DNA of 64,000 nucleotides from JANNRA01 sp031401035. Lineage in GTDB: Bacteria > Desulfobacterota > Binatia > HRBIN30 > CADEER01. Of the stretch, positions 17,209-25,565 are shown one piece after another (within the stretch, counting starts at the first letter, position 1; each line of letters starts with the position of its first letter). The translations under genes were made by a program, and so were the position numbers. The notes under the pieces were generated by a model that was not told the origin of the DNA, made no database searches, and saw only the letters and a program-made list of their open reading frames with translations. The DNA lies in the NCBI GenBank assembly GCA_031401035.1, contig JANNRA010000063.1, positions 17,539 to 81,538 on the forward strand, in the 5' to 3' direction.

Positions 17209-18842
17209 CGGCGGTCGAGCGAGGCGCGGAACTCTGCGTCGGGGACGAAGCGCTCGCCCGGCCAGACGATCGTGTCGGCTGCGGTGGGTGCGAGGGATGG
17301 ATAGTCGATGTTGTGGTGCAGGCCGCGGCTCTCCTTGCGCTTGATCGCCGACACGATGATCAATTCAGCGACCAAGGCGAGATTGCGCAGCTCAATCAGG
17401 TCGCCGGTGATGGTGAAGTCCCAGTAGTACCGCAGGATCTCCTCCTGAAGGGCACGAATTCGGCGCAGGGCGCGGTCGAGGCGGCGGTTCGACCGGACGA
17501 TACCGACGTAGTTCCACATGACGCGCCGGATCTCGTCCCAGTTCTGGGTCACCACCACGGACTCGTCGCTGTCGGTCGCCCCGCCTGGATTCCACGTCGG
17601 CAGTGCGGGGGGTGTCCTCGGATCGGCGCGTACGACCTCGACGGCGTGCGCGGCGGCGCGGTGTCCGAGCACCAGCGCCTCCAGGAGCGAGTTCGACGCC
17701 AGGCGATTGGCACCGTGCAGACCGGTCATCGCCACTTCGCCCGCCGCATAGAGGCGGCGGATGTTGGTGGCGCCGTTGGCGTCGGTCATAGCGCCGCCGC
17801 AGCAGTAGTGTGCTGCGGGAACGACCGGGATCGGTTCGCGGGTCAGGTCGATGCCGTACTGCAGGCAGCGCGCGTGGATGGTGGGGAAGCGACCGATGAC
17901 GAACTCGCGCGGTTGGTGCGAGATGTCGAGATACACGCAGTCGTAGCCGCGGACCTTCATCTCGGAGTCGATGGCACGGGCGACGACGTCGCGCGGCGCC
18001 AGTTCGGCGCGGGCGTCGTAGGCGGCCATGAAAGGTGTCCCATCCGGTCGTCGCAGCACGGCGCCCTCGCCGCGCAGGGCCTCGCTGATCAGGAACGACT
18101 TGGCGGCCGGATGGTAGAGGCAGGTGGGGTGGAACTGAATGAACTCCATGTTGCCGATGGGCACCCCGGCGCGGCAGGCCATGGCGATCCCGTCGCCGGT
18201 CGCGATGTCGGGATTCGAGGTGTACAGGTAGACCTTACCGGCGCCGCCTGTCGCGAGCAGTGTCGCCCGCGCGCGTACCGTGTGGACGCGGCCGCCGTCG
18301 CGGTCGAGCACGTAGGCGCCCCAGCAGGAACTCGACTGTGCCATCGGGCACTCGGCCGCGTCGGTGATCAGGTCGATCGCCAGATGCCGCTCAAGAACCT
18401 GAATGTTCGGCGTCACGCGCACCGCGGCGACCAGCGCGCGCATGATTTCGCGGCCCGTAGCATCGGAGGCATGCAGGATGCGGCGATGGCTGTGGCCGCC
18501 TTCCTGGCCGAGGTCGTACTCCGGGTCGTCGCGTGTCTCGCGGCGCGAGAAGCTGGTGCCGAGCGCGATCAGATCGCGAATGCGTTCGGGTCCTTCGCGC
18601 ACGACCAGCGCCACCAGGTCGCGGTGGCAGAGTCCGGCGCCGGCGATGAGCGTGTCCTCCACATGTGCGTCGAATGAATCGTCGGCGCTCCACACCGACG
18701 CGATGCCACCCTGCGCGTAGTGCGTCGCGCTCTCGGGCAGGCGGTCTTTGCTCAGGACCAGCACCGAGCCCTGCTCGGCGGCGCGTAACGCAAACGCGAG
18801 CCCCGCGAGGCCGCTGCCGATGACGAGGAAATCGGGATTCAT
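17193..18842 (-). CDS. nadB: L-aspartate oxidase
   Basis: About 549 residues. The FAD-binding N-terminus is FLVIGSGLAGLAFALRAAEQ, followed by THYAQGGIASVW, GREIMRALV and FHPTCLY. The capping domain and the catalytic Arg region ALRGEGAVLRRPDG are present, and AAGEVAMTGLHGANRLASNSL is the characteristic flavin motif. It oxidises aspartate to iminoaspartate, the first step of NAD synthesis from aspartate. nadA and nadC are not nearby. The start is MNPDF at 18842; an ATG 15 nt upstream (18857) has GGAGG close by and is the main alternative. Confidence 0.95.
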   Translation of the reverse strand: MNPDFLVIGSGLAGLAFALRAAEQGSVLVLSKDRLPESATHYAQGGIASVWSADDSFDAHVEDTLIAGAGLCHRDLVALVVREGPERIRDLIALGTSFSRRETRDDPEYDLGQEGGHSHRRILHASDATGREIMRALVAAVRVTPNIQVLERHLAIDLITDAAECPMAQSSSCWGAYVLDRDGGRVHTVRARATLLATGGAGKVYLYTSNPDIATGDGIAMACRAGVPIGNMEFIQFHPTCLYHPAAKSFLISEALRGEGAVLRRPDGTPFMAAYDARAELAPRDVVARAIDSEMKVRGYDCVYLDISHQPREFVIGRFPTIHARCLQYGIDLTREPIPVVPAAHYCCGGAMTDANGATNIRRLYAAGEVAMTGLHGANRLASNSLLEALVLGHRAAAHAVEVVRADPRTPPALPTWNPGGATDSDESVVVTQNWDEIRRVMWNYVGIVRSNRRLDRALRRIRALQEEILRYYWDFTITGDLIELRNLALVAELIIVSAIKRKESRGLHHNIDYPSLAPTAADTIVWPGERFVPDAEFRASLDRRRAPA

Positions 18843-18894
18843 AGGGCCGTATCCCATCGCCTCCGCATGCAGGCAAGCGAGCGAAAAATCGCGC

Positions 18895-18923
18895 TTGAAT
18901 GAGCCCCAGCGCGGGCCTATCCT
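18895..18923 (+). promoter_or_regulatory. Putative promoter of the lytic transglycosylase gene
   Basis: TTGAAT at 18895-18900, a 17-nt spacer and TATCCT at 18918-18923, ending 9 nt before the ATG at 18933. The region is shared with the divergent nadB gene. Confidence 0.5.
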
Positions 18924-18932
18924 CCGTCGCGC

Positions 18933-19547
18933 ATGAAGTGGTGGACGACGCTGCTGCTGGTGGTTGGTGTGGGGCTGACGACGCTCCCGGCATCGATGTC
19001 GGCAGAGATCTACATGTACCGCGACGGGCGCGGCCGGCTGCACTTCACCAACGCGCCCGCCAATCCAGGCTACCGCCGCTACGCGCCGCAGAAGATCAGC
19101 TACGGCGGTTACCGTTTCTACAGCCGCCGCGACTCCGCTCGCGACCGCGCACGGCGCACAGCGTTCGACCCGATGATCCGAGACGCGGCGGCGCGGCACC
19201 AGGTCGACGCGGCCTTGATCAAGGCCGTCATCCGGCAGGAGTCCGACTTCGTGCCATACGCCCGTTCACCCAAGGGGGCGCTCGGGCTGATGCAGCTCAT
19301 GCCCGGAACGGCTCGGATGCACAGCGTTTTCCGGGTCCTCGACCCGCAGCAGAACATTGACGGCGGGGCGCGCCACTTGCGGTTACTGCTCAACCAGTAC
19401 AATGGCAACGTGCGCCTCGCACTTGCCGCGTACAATGCGGGCGGCGGCGCAGTGAAACGACATGGTGGAGTTCCGCCCTATCGCGAGACGATCGAGTACC
19501 TGCAGCGGGTTCTCGCCTTCCGCGACCAGTACAGCCGCCAGCCTTGA
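18933..19547 (+). CDS. Secreted lytic transglycosylase with DUF4124 domain
   Basis: The 204-residue protein has a signal peptide (MKWWTTLLLVVGVGLTTLPA..SA). A short DUF4124 segment EIYMYRDGRGRLHFTNAP follows, and then a Slt-type lysozyme fold. The catalytic Glu is in VIRQESDFVPYARSPKGALG, followed by LMQLMPGTA, NIDGGARHLRLLL and LAAYNAGGGAVKRHGG. It cleaves the glycan strands of peptidoglycan in the periplasm. It precedes pgsA by 15 nt on the same strand. Such short SLT proteins often serve envelope-spanning machines, and a pilin gene is 0.8 kb downstream. Confidence 0.93.
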   Translation: MKWWTTLLLVVGVGLTTLPASMSAEIYMYRDGRGRLHFTNAPANPGYRRYAPQKISYGGYRFYSRRDSARDRARRTAFDPMIRDAAARHQVDAALIKAVIRQESDFVPYARSPKGALGLMQLMPGTARMHSVFRVLDPQQNIDGGARHLRLLLNQYNGNVRLALAAYNAGGGAVKRHGGVPPYRETIEYLQRVLAFRDQYSRQP

Positions 19548-19562
19548 GCCGGGTAGGGCGCC

Positions 19563-20207
19563 GTGAGCGGTGGCCCGGCAGGCTTGGTGGCACTGCGCCA
19601 CCTGCCAAACCTGATCAGCATCTTCCGCATCCTGCTGGTGCCGGTGCTGGTGCTGATCCTGCGCAGTCCGGGGCGTGCGGCAGCCGTGCTGGGAGCGCTG
19701 ACGTTCTTTCTCGCCTGTTGGAGTGACTTCTTCGACGGCTACCTGGCGCGGCGGCACGGCATCACGAGCACCCTCGGCAAGCTGCTCGATCCGCTCGCCG
19801 ACAAGCTGATCGTCATGGCGGCGCTGGTGATGCTGTGCGCGATGGTGCGCGCGCCCCGTGTGCCGGCCTGGGTGGTGGTGCTGATCATCGGACGTGAACT
19901 GGCGGTCACCGGCCTCCGCGCCATGGCGACCAGCGAGGGCATCGTTCTGGCTGCCGAGGAACTCGGCAAGTACAAGACGATCTTCCAGATGTTGGCCCTG
20001 CACGGCCTGCTGCTGCACTACTCCTTTCTCGGCGTCGATTTCCACGCGGCCGGCATGTATTTCCTATGGCCCTCGTTGGTCCTCAGCCTCTGGTCGGGAA
20101 TCGATTATCATGTGCGGGTATTCCGCCAGGTCATGCGTCCAGGCGGGTCGCAGGGCGCTGAGAAGTCGGCAGCGAGTTCGGGCCCCGTGGTGGAGGGGCA
20201 AAAGTAG
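19563..20207 (+). CDS. pgsA: CDP-diacylglycerol--glycerol-3-phosphate 3-phosphatidyltransferase
   Basis: The 214-residue membrane protein starts at a GTG 15 nt after the transglycosylase stop. It has several hydrophobic helices and the CDP-alcohol phosphotransferase motif D-x2-DG-x2-AR-x8-G-x3-D-x3-D, seen as DFFDGYLARR then GKLLDPLADK. NLISIFRILLVP near the N-terminus is typical of PgsA. It makes phosphatidylglycerol-phosphate in the inner membrane. The last 30 residues are hydrophilic and longer than usual. Synthesis of another phospholipid by this family member cannot be excluded. Confidence 0.88.
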   Translation: MSGGPAGLVALRHLPNLISIFRILLVPVLVLILRSPGRAAAVLGALTFFLACWSDFFDGYLARRHGITSTLGKLLDPLADKLIVMAALVMLCAMVRAPRVPAWVVVLIIGRELAVTGLRAMATSEGIVLAAEELGKYKTIFQMLALHGLLLHYSFLGVDFHAAGMYFLWPSLVLSLWSGIDYHVRVFRQVMRPGGSQGAEKSAASSGPVVEGQK

Positions 20208-20261
20208 CGGTTCCCGGTGACGTTTATTGTCCACGCCGGATTGCGGTTGGGCCCAGAGGTC

Positions 20262-20273
20262 CGGTCTAGACCG
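20262..20273. repeat. Perfect 12-bp palindrome CGGTCTAGACCG
   Basis: It lies 50 bp upstream of the pilin-like gene in its 115-bp 5' gap. It could be an operator or a chance GC-rich palindrome. No second copy was noticed. Confidence 0.4.
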
Positions 20274-20322
20274 TGGTGCCGATGCGGATGCCAGGGTACG
20301 TTCCTTGCAAAAGTGGTGAGGC

Positions 20323-20715
20323 ATGATCCGCACGCCTCCCCGACAATCGACGCGCCAGGCGGGCTTTACGCTCATCGAACTACTCGTCGTGGTAGCGATT
20401 ATCGGCATCCTCGCCGCGATCGCCATGCAGGCGATGAGCCGTTACCGGCAGCAGGCGTACGACGCGGCGGCGATTCACGACCTGGCGACCGCGGTGAAGG
20501 CGGAGGAGGCGTACTACGCCACCAACCAGACCTACGTCAGCTTCACTGGGGCAGGGCCGTCGGTGGTCTCGGTGCCCGAGACGTCTATCTCGGGAACGGT
20601 GACCGTCACCGTCGTCGGCGACACCATGTCCTTCATGGGGACCTCGACCTCGAGTCGAGGCACCGGGCGCGTCTTCAGCTACGACAGTATCACCGACACC
20701 TTCGTATCGAACTGA
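20323..20715 (+). CDS. Type IV pilin-like protein
   Basis: The 130-residue protein has a short basic leader, then the prepilin peptidase site G|FTLIELLVVVAIIGILAAIA with the invariant Glu5, followed by the amphipathic helix MQAMSRYRQQAYDAAAIHDL. A small Thr/Ser-rich beta domain follows (TSISGTVTVTVVGDTMSF). It fits a major or minor pilin, or a type II secretion pseudopilin, exported to the inner membrane. No PilD, PilB or other pilus genes are in the window. The C-terminal domain has no disulfide cysteines. GGTGAGG lies just before the ATG. Confidence 0.9.
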   Translation: MIRTPPRQSTRQAGFTLIELLVVVAIIGILAAIAMQAMSRYRQQAYDAAAIHDLATAVKAEEAYYATNQTYVSFTGAGPSVVSVPETSISGTVTVTVVGDTMSFMGTSTSSRGTGRVFSYDSITDTFVSN

Positions 20716-20733
20716 TCGACGGCGCCGCGCTCC

Positions 20734-21300
20734 TCACTTGGCGCGCGAGATGTATGTGCCGGACTCGGTATCGACGCGGATGACATCGTCGACGTCAATG
20801 AAGGGCGGTACCTGGACCACGAGACCGGTTTCCGTGGTTGCCGGCTTGAGTTGATTCGTAGCCGTGGCACCCTTCAGGCCGGGTGCCGTATCGACCACCC
20901 GCATGTCGATCGTGTTCGGCATCTCGACGGCCACCGGCGTGCCCTCGTGGAACTCCACCATGAGTCGCATATTGGGAATCAGATAGTTCGTCGCCGTTCC
21001 GAGGGTTTCGCTGTCGAGCGGCATCTGGTCGAAGGTCACGGTGTTCATGAAGTGGTACTGGTCATCCGCCTGGTAGAGAAATTCCATGTCGTGCTGTTCG
21101 AGCGTGACGCGGTCGACCTTATCCTCCGAGCGGAAGCGGTTCTCCGACTGCGTGCCGCTACGCAGGTTGCGCATCTTGGTCTGCACCATGCCGCGCCAGT
21201 TGCCAGGTGTGACGTGGACCACGTTGGTGACCCGATGCAACTCCTTGTTGTAGGTGATCAGCATGCCGACGCGGAGTTGGGTGGCGGGGATGATCGCCAT
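20734..21300 (-). CDS. efp: Elongation factor P with Asn at the loop-tip position
   Basis: The 188-residue protein has the three-domain EF-P length. Landmarks are QLRVGMLITYNKELHRV in domain I and ENRFRSEDKVDRVTLEQHDM in domain II. The C-terminal signature is seen as GATATNQLKPATTETGLVVQ ... PPFIDVDDVIRVDTESGTY. EF-P relieves ribosome stalling at polyproline. The domain I loop that reaches the peptidyl centre reads HVTPGNWRGMVQTK. The position of Lys34 in E. coli EF-P is Asn, so lysylation, rhamnosylation (Arg) and aminopentanolylation are not expected. AAGGAGG lies upstream of the ATG at 21300. It converges with the pilin gene. Confidence 0.95.
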   Translation of the reverse strand: MAIIPATQLRVGMLITYNKELHRVTNVVHVTPGNWRGMVQTKMRNLRSGTQSENRFRSEDKVDRVTLEQHDMEFLYQADDQYHFMNTVTFDQMPLDSETLGTATNYLIPNMRLMVEFHEGTPVAVEMPNTIDMRVVDTAPGLKGATATNQLKPATTETGLVVQVPPFIDVDDVIRVDTESGTYISRAK

Positions 21301-21387
21301 GGATGGTGGAGCCTCCTTCGGGAATGTTTCGGTGTGCACCGGCATCCGTAGCAGGGCCCCGGGGCGGCCCGCAACGCGCCGGGCAGC

Positions 21388-21711
21388 TCAGCTGGGCTTC
21401 GGGGCCATGAAGACCAGCACCGTCAACCGCCCCGGACCGAGGTTGCGCACGCCGTGCGCCATGTCGGCCGGCGCCAGCGCCGCCGTGCCTGCCGGCGCCT
21501 CGCGCTCCTCGTCCCCGATCTGGATGCGCGCCAGGCCGTCCAGGACGACGTAGACCTTGTCGCACCCCGCGTGCGCGTGCGCCGTTTGCGCCTGCCCGGG
21601 TTCGAAACAGTAAACGTCGCAGAACATGCGCGCGGTCGTGAACAGATTGTTCTTGCGCATCTTGTCGGCCGCGAACTCGGCTGCCGCGTGCATATCGACG
21701 AAGTGATTCAT
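21388..21711 (-). CDS. Small cupin-domain protein
   Basis: The 107-residue single-domain cupin has AHAHAGCDKVYVVLDG (metal-binding HxH with the downstream acidic position replaced by Lys-Val) and later MAHGVRNLGPGRLTVLVFMA with the third His. It is predicted to be a cytoplasmic metal-binding beta-barrel. Cupins of this length are often sugar or small-molecule binding or dioxygenase-like, and no substrate can be assigned. It lies between efp (same strand, 87 nt away) and the divergent nuoB gene. The start is the ATG at 21711, because residues upstream of it are not cupin-like. Confidence 0.75.
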   Translation of the reverse strand: MNHFVDMHAAAEFAADKMRKNNLFTTARMFCDVYCFEPGQAQTAHAHAGCDKVYVVLDGLARIQIGDEEREAPAGTAALAPADMAHGVRNLGPGRLTVLVFMAPKPS

Positions 21712-21760
21712 GGGGCTGCGCTGTAGTGCGGCCGCGCCACGAAGGCAATGGGAGACCGCG

Positions 21761-21789
21761 TTGACACCCCCCAGATCACCCGATAGATC
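21761..21789 (+). promoter_or_regulatory. Possible promoter of the nuoBFG operon
   Basis: A consensus -35 TTGACA at 21761-21766 is followed after 17 nt by TAGATC (21784-21789), a weak -10. It ends 32 nt before the nuoB ATG. Confidence 0.4.
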
Positions 21790-21821
21790 GCGTACAGTAG
21801 GTAGTGACGCGGAGAAGAGCG

Positions 21822-22346
21822 ATGAGCGCACGACAGATCGGATCGGGCACGGACGAGAGCGGGCTGTTGGACGAGAGTGTGCTCCTCACCACGGTCGACA
21901 AGGCGGTCGGGTGGGCGCGCAAGTTCTCCCTCTTTCCGTACCCGTTCGCGACCGCGTGCTGCGCCATGGAGTTCATGTCCCTGACGATGTCGCCATACGA
22001 CATCGACCGCTTCGGTGCCCTGCTGCCCCGATTCACGCCGCGTCAGGCCGATCTGTTGATGGTGATCGGCACTGTCACCTGCCGGCAGGCGCCGATCCTG
22101 AAGCGGGTCTACGAACAGATGGCAGAGCCAAAGTGGGTGATGTCGTTCGGTGCCTGTGCCTCGACGGGCGGCTTCTACGACAACTACACGACGGTGCCCG
22201 GTATCGACCGCATCATTCCGGTCGACGTGTACGTGCCGGGGTGTCCTCCGCGTCCCGAGGCGGTGCTCGACGGGCTCATGGCACTGCAGCGCAAGATTCA
22301 GCACCAGAAGCAGCGGCTCGCCGGGGAAGTACACGAACCGGTTTGA
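21822..22346 (+). CDS. nuoB: NADH-quinone oxidoreductase subunit B
   Basis: The 174-residue subunit carries the N2 [4Fe-4S] ligands: the tandem cysteines in FATACCAMEFM, then TVTCRQAP and YVPGCPPRPEAVLDG. N2 is the terminal cluster of the peripheral arm that passes electrons to quinone. GGAGAAG precedes the ATG at 21822. nuoF follows after 19 nt. nuoA, nuoC, nuoD, nuoE and the membrane subunits are absent from the window, so the cluster is incomplete and the rest must lie elsewhere if complex I is made. Confidence 0.93.
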   Translation: MSARQIGSGTDESGLLDESVLLTTVDKAVGWARKFSLFPYPFATACCAMEFMSLTMSPYDIDRFGALLPRFTPRQADLLMVIGTVTCRQAPILKRVYEQMAEPKWVMSFGACASTGGFYDNYTTVPGIDRIIPVDVYVPGCPPRPEAVLDGLMALQRKIQHQKQRLAGEVHEPV

Positions 22347-22365
22347 GCGTCGAGGCGCCCGCCAG

Positions 22366-23667
22366 ATGACCGAGAAGATCCTCCTCCGGCACGAGGACGT
22401 GCCGAATCTCCGCCGTTTGGACGTCTACGAGGCCGATGGCGGCTACCGCGCCGCCCGCGCCGCCGTGCAGGACCTGACACCGCTTCAGCTCATCGAACTG
22501 GTGAAGGCGGCCGGGTTACGCGGCCGTGGTGGCGCGGGATTTCCGACCGGGGTCAAGTGGGGCTTCCTACCGAAAGACAGTAGCAAGCCGCGCTACCTGT
22601 GCGTCAACGCCGACGAGAGCGAGCCCGGGACATTCAAGGATCGGCAGATCATCGAGTTCAATCCCCACCTGCTGATCGAAGGGACGTTGCTCTCGGCGTA
22701 CGCCATCCAGAGCCACACGGCGTACATCTATATCCGGGGCGAGTTCGCGTTTGGAACCGCGGTGCTCGAGGCCGCGATCGCCGAGGCGTACGCCAAAGGC
22801 CACCTCGGCAAGCGCATCTACGGCAGCGACTTCGACCTCGACATGTACGTGCACCGCGGTGCAGGCGCCTATATCTGCGGCGAGGAAACGGGGCTCATCG
22901 AGTCGCTGGAAGGGAAGCGGGCCTATCCTCGCGTCAAACCGCCGTTTCCAGCCACGCATGGCGTCTTCGGCTGTCCGACGATCGTCAACAACGTCGAGAC
23001 CCTGGCCTGCGTGCCGGCGATCGTGACGCGCGGCGCTGAGTGGTTCAAGGCGATCGGGCCCGAGAAGAGCCCTGGCCCAAAGCTCTACTGTGTCAGCGGC
23101 CATGTCGCGCGACCCGGTGTCTTCGAGCTGCCGATGGGCGCGTCGCTGCGGGGACTGATCTATGAGCATGCCGGCGGTATCCTAAACGGCAAGGGACTCA
23201 AGGCGGTGATTCCGGGCGGTTCGTCGGTGCCAGTGCTGACGGCGGGCGAGATCGACATCGCGATGGACTTCGAATCGGTGGCAAAGGCGGGCTCGCTGCT
23301 CGGGTCGTGCGGCACGATCGTCATGGACGAGGACACCTGCATGGTGCGGGCGCTGCGCGTCATCGCCCGCTTCTACCGTCATGAGTCGTGCGGGCAGTGT
23401 ACGCCCTGCCGCGAGGGCACCGGTTGGCTCGAGGATCTGCTGATGCGGCTCGAATACGGTGGGGCGCGACCGCATGACGTCGACCTGCTCCGTCGCGTCG
23501 CCGACAACATGATGGGCAATACCATCTGTGCGTTGGCTGACGCCGCAGCCATGCCGGTGCAGAGCTTCATCACCAAGTTCCGCCCCGAGTTCGAGCGCCA
23601 CCTCGAGGTCGGCGGCTGTCCGGCGGGCGCGGCGGGCGGACGCCCCACCGCGCCCCCGCACGCCTGA
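22366..23667 (+). CDS. nuoF: NADH-quinone oxidoreductase subunit F
   Basis: The 433-residue subunit has the FMN/NADH-binding motif GLRGRGGAGFPTGVKW, ADESEPGTFKDR and GAGAYICGEETGLIESLEG. The N3 [4Fe-4S] cluster motif is ESCGQCTPCREGTGW, with a fourth Cys in NTICALADAAA. It oxidises NADH at the tip of complex I or of a related soluble dehydrogenase. The usual partner nuoE (thioredoxin-like 2Fe-2S subunit) does not precede it. The gene is 8 nt from nuoG. The length matches normal NuoF. Confidence 0.95.
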   Translation: MTEKILLRHEDVPNLRRLDVYEADGGYRAARAAVQDLTPLQLIELVKAAGLRGRGGAGFPTGVKWGFLPKDSSKPRYLCVNADESEPGTFKDRQIIEFNPHLLIEGTLLSAYAIQSHTAYIYIRGEFAFGTAVLEAAIAEAYAKGHLGKRIYGSDFDLDMYVHRGAGAYICGEETGLIESLEGKRAYPRVKPPFPATHGVFGCPTIVNNVETLACVPAIVTRGAEWFKAIGPEKSPGPKLYCVSGHVARPGVFELPMGASLRGLIYEHAGGILNGKGLKAVIPGGSSVPVLTAGEIDIAMDFESVAKAGSLLGSCGTIVMDEDTCMVRALRVIARFYRHESCGQCTPCREGTGWLEDLLMRLEYGGARPHDVDLLRRVADNMMGNTICALADAAAMPVQSFITKFRPEFERHLEVGGCPAGAAGGRPTAPPHA

Positions 23668-23674
23668 GGTTGTC

Positions 23675-25267
23675 ATGCCGACGCTTGAAATCGACGGCCA
23701 GGCCGTCACCGTTGAGGATGGGCTCAATCTGATCCAGGCCGCCGAGCGACTTGGTATCGAGGTGCCGCACTACTGCTACCATCCGGGGCTGACGATCGCG
23801 GGCAACTGCCGGATGTGCCTGGTAGAGATCGAGAAGTCGCCGAAGCTGCAGATCGCCTGCAATACCCGCGTCGCCGAGGGCATGGTGGTGCAGACGCAGA
23901 GCGCCCGCGTCAAGCAGGCCCGCTCTGCCGTGCTTGAGTTCCTGCTGATCAACCACCCGATCGACTGTCCGATCTGCGATCAGGCTGGCGAGTGCAAGTT
24001 GCAGGACTACTACATGGACTACGACCGGCAGGAGAGCCGCTTCGCCCTCGAGGACAAGGTCCGCAAGAGCAAGGCGACCGACATCGGACCGCTGATCATG
24101 CTTGACCAGGAGCGCTGTATCCTCTGCACGCGCTGCACGCGTTTTCTCGAGGAGGTCACCAAGACCGGCGAACTCGGCGTCTTCGAGCGCGGCAACCACT
24201 GCGCCATCGACCTCTTTCCCGGCAAGCGACTCGACAACCCGTACTCGGGCAACGTCGCGGACATTTGTCCGGTCGGCGCACTGACCAACAAGGACTTCCG
24301 CTTTCGCGCTCGTGTCTGGTACCTCGACCACACCCCGTCGGTATGCGCAGGCTGCGCGACCGGCTGCGCCATCGACATCCATCATCGGCGCGGCGAGATC
24401 CTGCGCTTCCGCCCGCGCCAGAATCCGCATGTCAACCAGTACTGGATGTGCGACGAGGGGCGCCTCAGTTATAAGCGCTATCAGGGCGAGGGGCGCCTTC
24501 TGCAACCCGTCGCGCGCGATGATGAGGGCTGGGCGATCCGCGGCTGGGATCAAGCGCGCTCCGAAGTGCGCGACCGGGTGCAGGCGGCGCTGGCGGCGCA
24601 CGGCGCATCCGCGGTGGCCGGATTCGTCTCGGCGCAGGCGACCAACGAGGAGATCTTCGCCTTCGACGACCTGGTGCGCCGCGTCCTTGGTGGGCGCATT
24701 GCGTCGCTCGCCTGGTCGCCCGCCGATGCGACCAGCGACGCCTTTCTCATCGACGCGGACAAGAACCCGAACACCGCCGGCCTGCGCATCCTCGGCGGCG
24801 CCGGCGGCGACCCCGAAGCGCTCTGGCAGGATGCCGCGAGCGGGACGATCCGCGTGCTGTTCCTCCTGCGCTGCGCGCTCGACCGCGCCAGGGGGAGCGC
24901 CGCCCTCGACACGCTGGCGGCAAAGGTCGATTTCATCGTCGTGCTGGACACCCATTTCTCCCCGACGGCGGAGATCGCCGACGTGCTGCTGCCGATCGGC
25001 ACCTTCGCCGAGACCGATGGCAGCGTCGTCAACCGCGACGGCCGCGTGCAACGCTTACGCGCCGCGTTCGCGCCGGGCGTGCAGGCACGGCCGGGCTGGT
25101 TGGTGCTGAGTGAGTTGGCCGCAGATCTCGGCGGACCAGCGGTGCCGGCTGATGCGAGCGCCGTTTTCAGCGAGATCGGAGCGGCGCATGCTGCGTTCCG
25201 CCAGCTCTCGCACGCGCGCCTCGGTGACTACGGCGCGCTGCTCGCCGCGGATGCGCCAGGGACCTGA
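23675..25267 (+). CDS. nuoG: NADH-quinone oxidoreductase subunit G, shortened form
   Basis: The 530-residue protein has the 2Fe-2S domain (YCYHPGLTIAGNCRMCLVEI, then IACNTR). The N5 ligands H-x3-C-x2-C-x5-C are in NHPIDCPICDQAGEC. A second 4Fe-4S site is RCILCTRC with ICPVGAL. A C-x2-C-x3-C-x27-C motif of the N7 type starts at VCAGCATGC and ends at the Cys of YWMCDEGR. The molybdopterin-like domain is much reduced: E. coli NuoG has about 900 residues, but only the IADVLLPIGTFAETDGSVVN end is clear here. It connects NuoF to NuoB in the peripheral arm. It overlaps the next small gene by 17 nt. Confidence 0.92.
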   Translation: MPTLEIDGQAVTVEDGLNLIQAAERLGIEVPHYCYHPGLTIAGNCRMCLVEIEKSPKLQIACNTRVAEGMVVQTQSARVKQARSAVLEFLLINHPIDCPICDQAGECKLQDYYMDYDRQESRFALEDKVRKSKATDIGPLIMLDQERCILCTRCTRFLEEVTKTGELGVFERGNHCAIDLFPGKRLDNPYSGNVADICPVGALTNKDFRFRARVWYLDHTPSVCAGCATGCAIDIHHRRGEILRFRPRQNPHVNQYWMCDEGRLSYKRYQGEGRLLQPVARDDEGWAIRGWDQARSEVRDRVQAALAAHGASAVAGFVSAQATNEEIFAFDDLVRRVLGGRIASLAWSPADATSDAFLIDADKNPNTAGLRILGGAGGDPEALWQDAASGTIRVLFLLRCALDRARGSAALDTLAAKVDFIVVLDTHFSPTAEIADVLLPIGTFAETDGSVVNRDGRVQRLRAAFAPGVQARPGWLVLSELAADLGGPAVPADASAVFSEIGAAHAAFRQLSHARLGDYGALLAADAPGT

Positions 25268-25556
25268 GGTCCGGTCGTTGGACGACGCCGGCGACAGCGA
25301 GGCTCCGAGCGGCTCCCGATACTACCGGGGCACGATCCGCAGGCTGTTCGCCGGTTCCGGCATGGGGCTGGTGTTGTCGGACACGGGACGCGAGATCCCC
25401 TTCATGGCGGCGCATGTCGTCGTCATCGGCGAGGTGCGCCGGTTCGAGGACTTGCGCGAGGGCATGTCGGTTGGATTTGACGTCGGATGGACGTCGAAGG
25501 GTTTGCGCGTCACCATGCTCCACGTCGGCCCACCGGTCGACGCGCCGACGGCGTGA
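25251..25556 (+). CDS. Cold-shock-domain-like OB-fold protein
   Basis: The 101-residue protein overlaps the nuoG end by 17 nt. After a 25-residue polar start it has YYRGTIRRLFAGSGMGLVLS, IPFMAAHVVV and GMSVGFDVGWTSKGLRVTML. This follows the cold-shock pattern G.IKRL....GFGFI....DVFFH.......GQ.V.FE......G..A. The RNA-binding aromatic motifs of CspA (KGFGFI, VFVH) are replaced by SGMGLVL and PFMAAH, so nucleic-acid binding is uncertain. The overlap suggests translational coupling to nuoG. The start at 25251 is the only ATG giving a compact domain. Confidence 0.65.
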   Translation: MRQGPEVRSLDDAGDSEAPSGSRYYRGTIRRLFAGSGMGLVLSDTGREIPFMAAHVVVIGEVRRFEDLREGMSVGFDVGWTSKGLRVTMLHVGPPVDAPTA

Positions 25557-25565
25557 CCATCGCGT

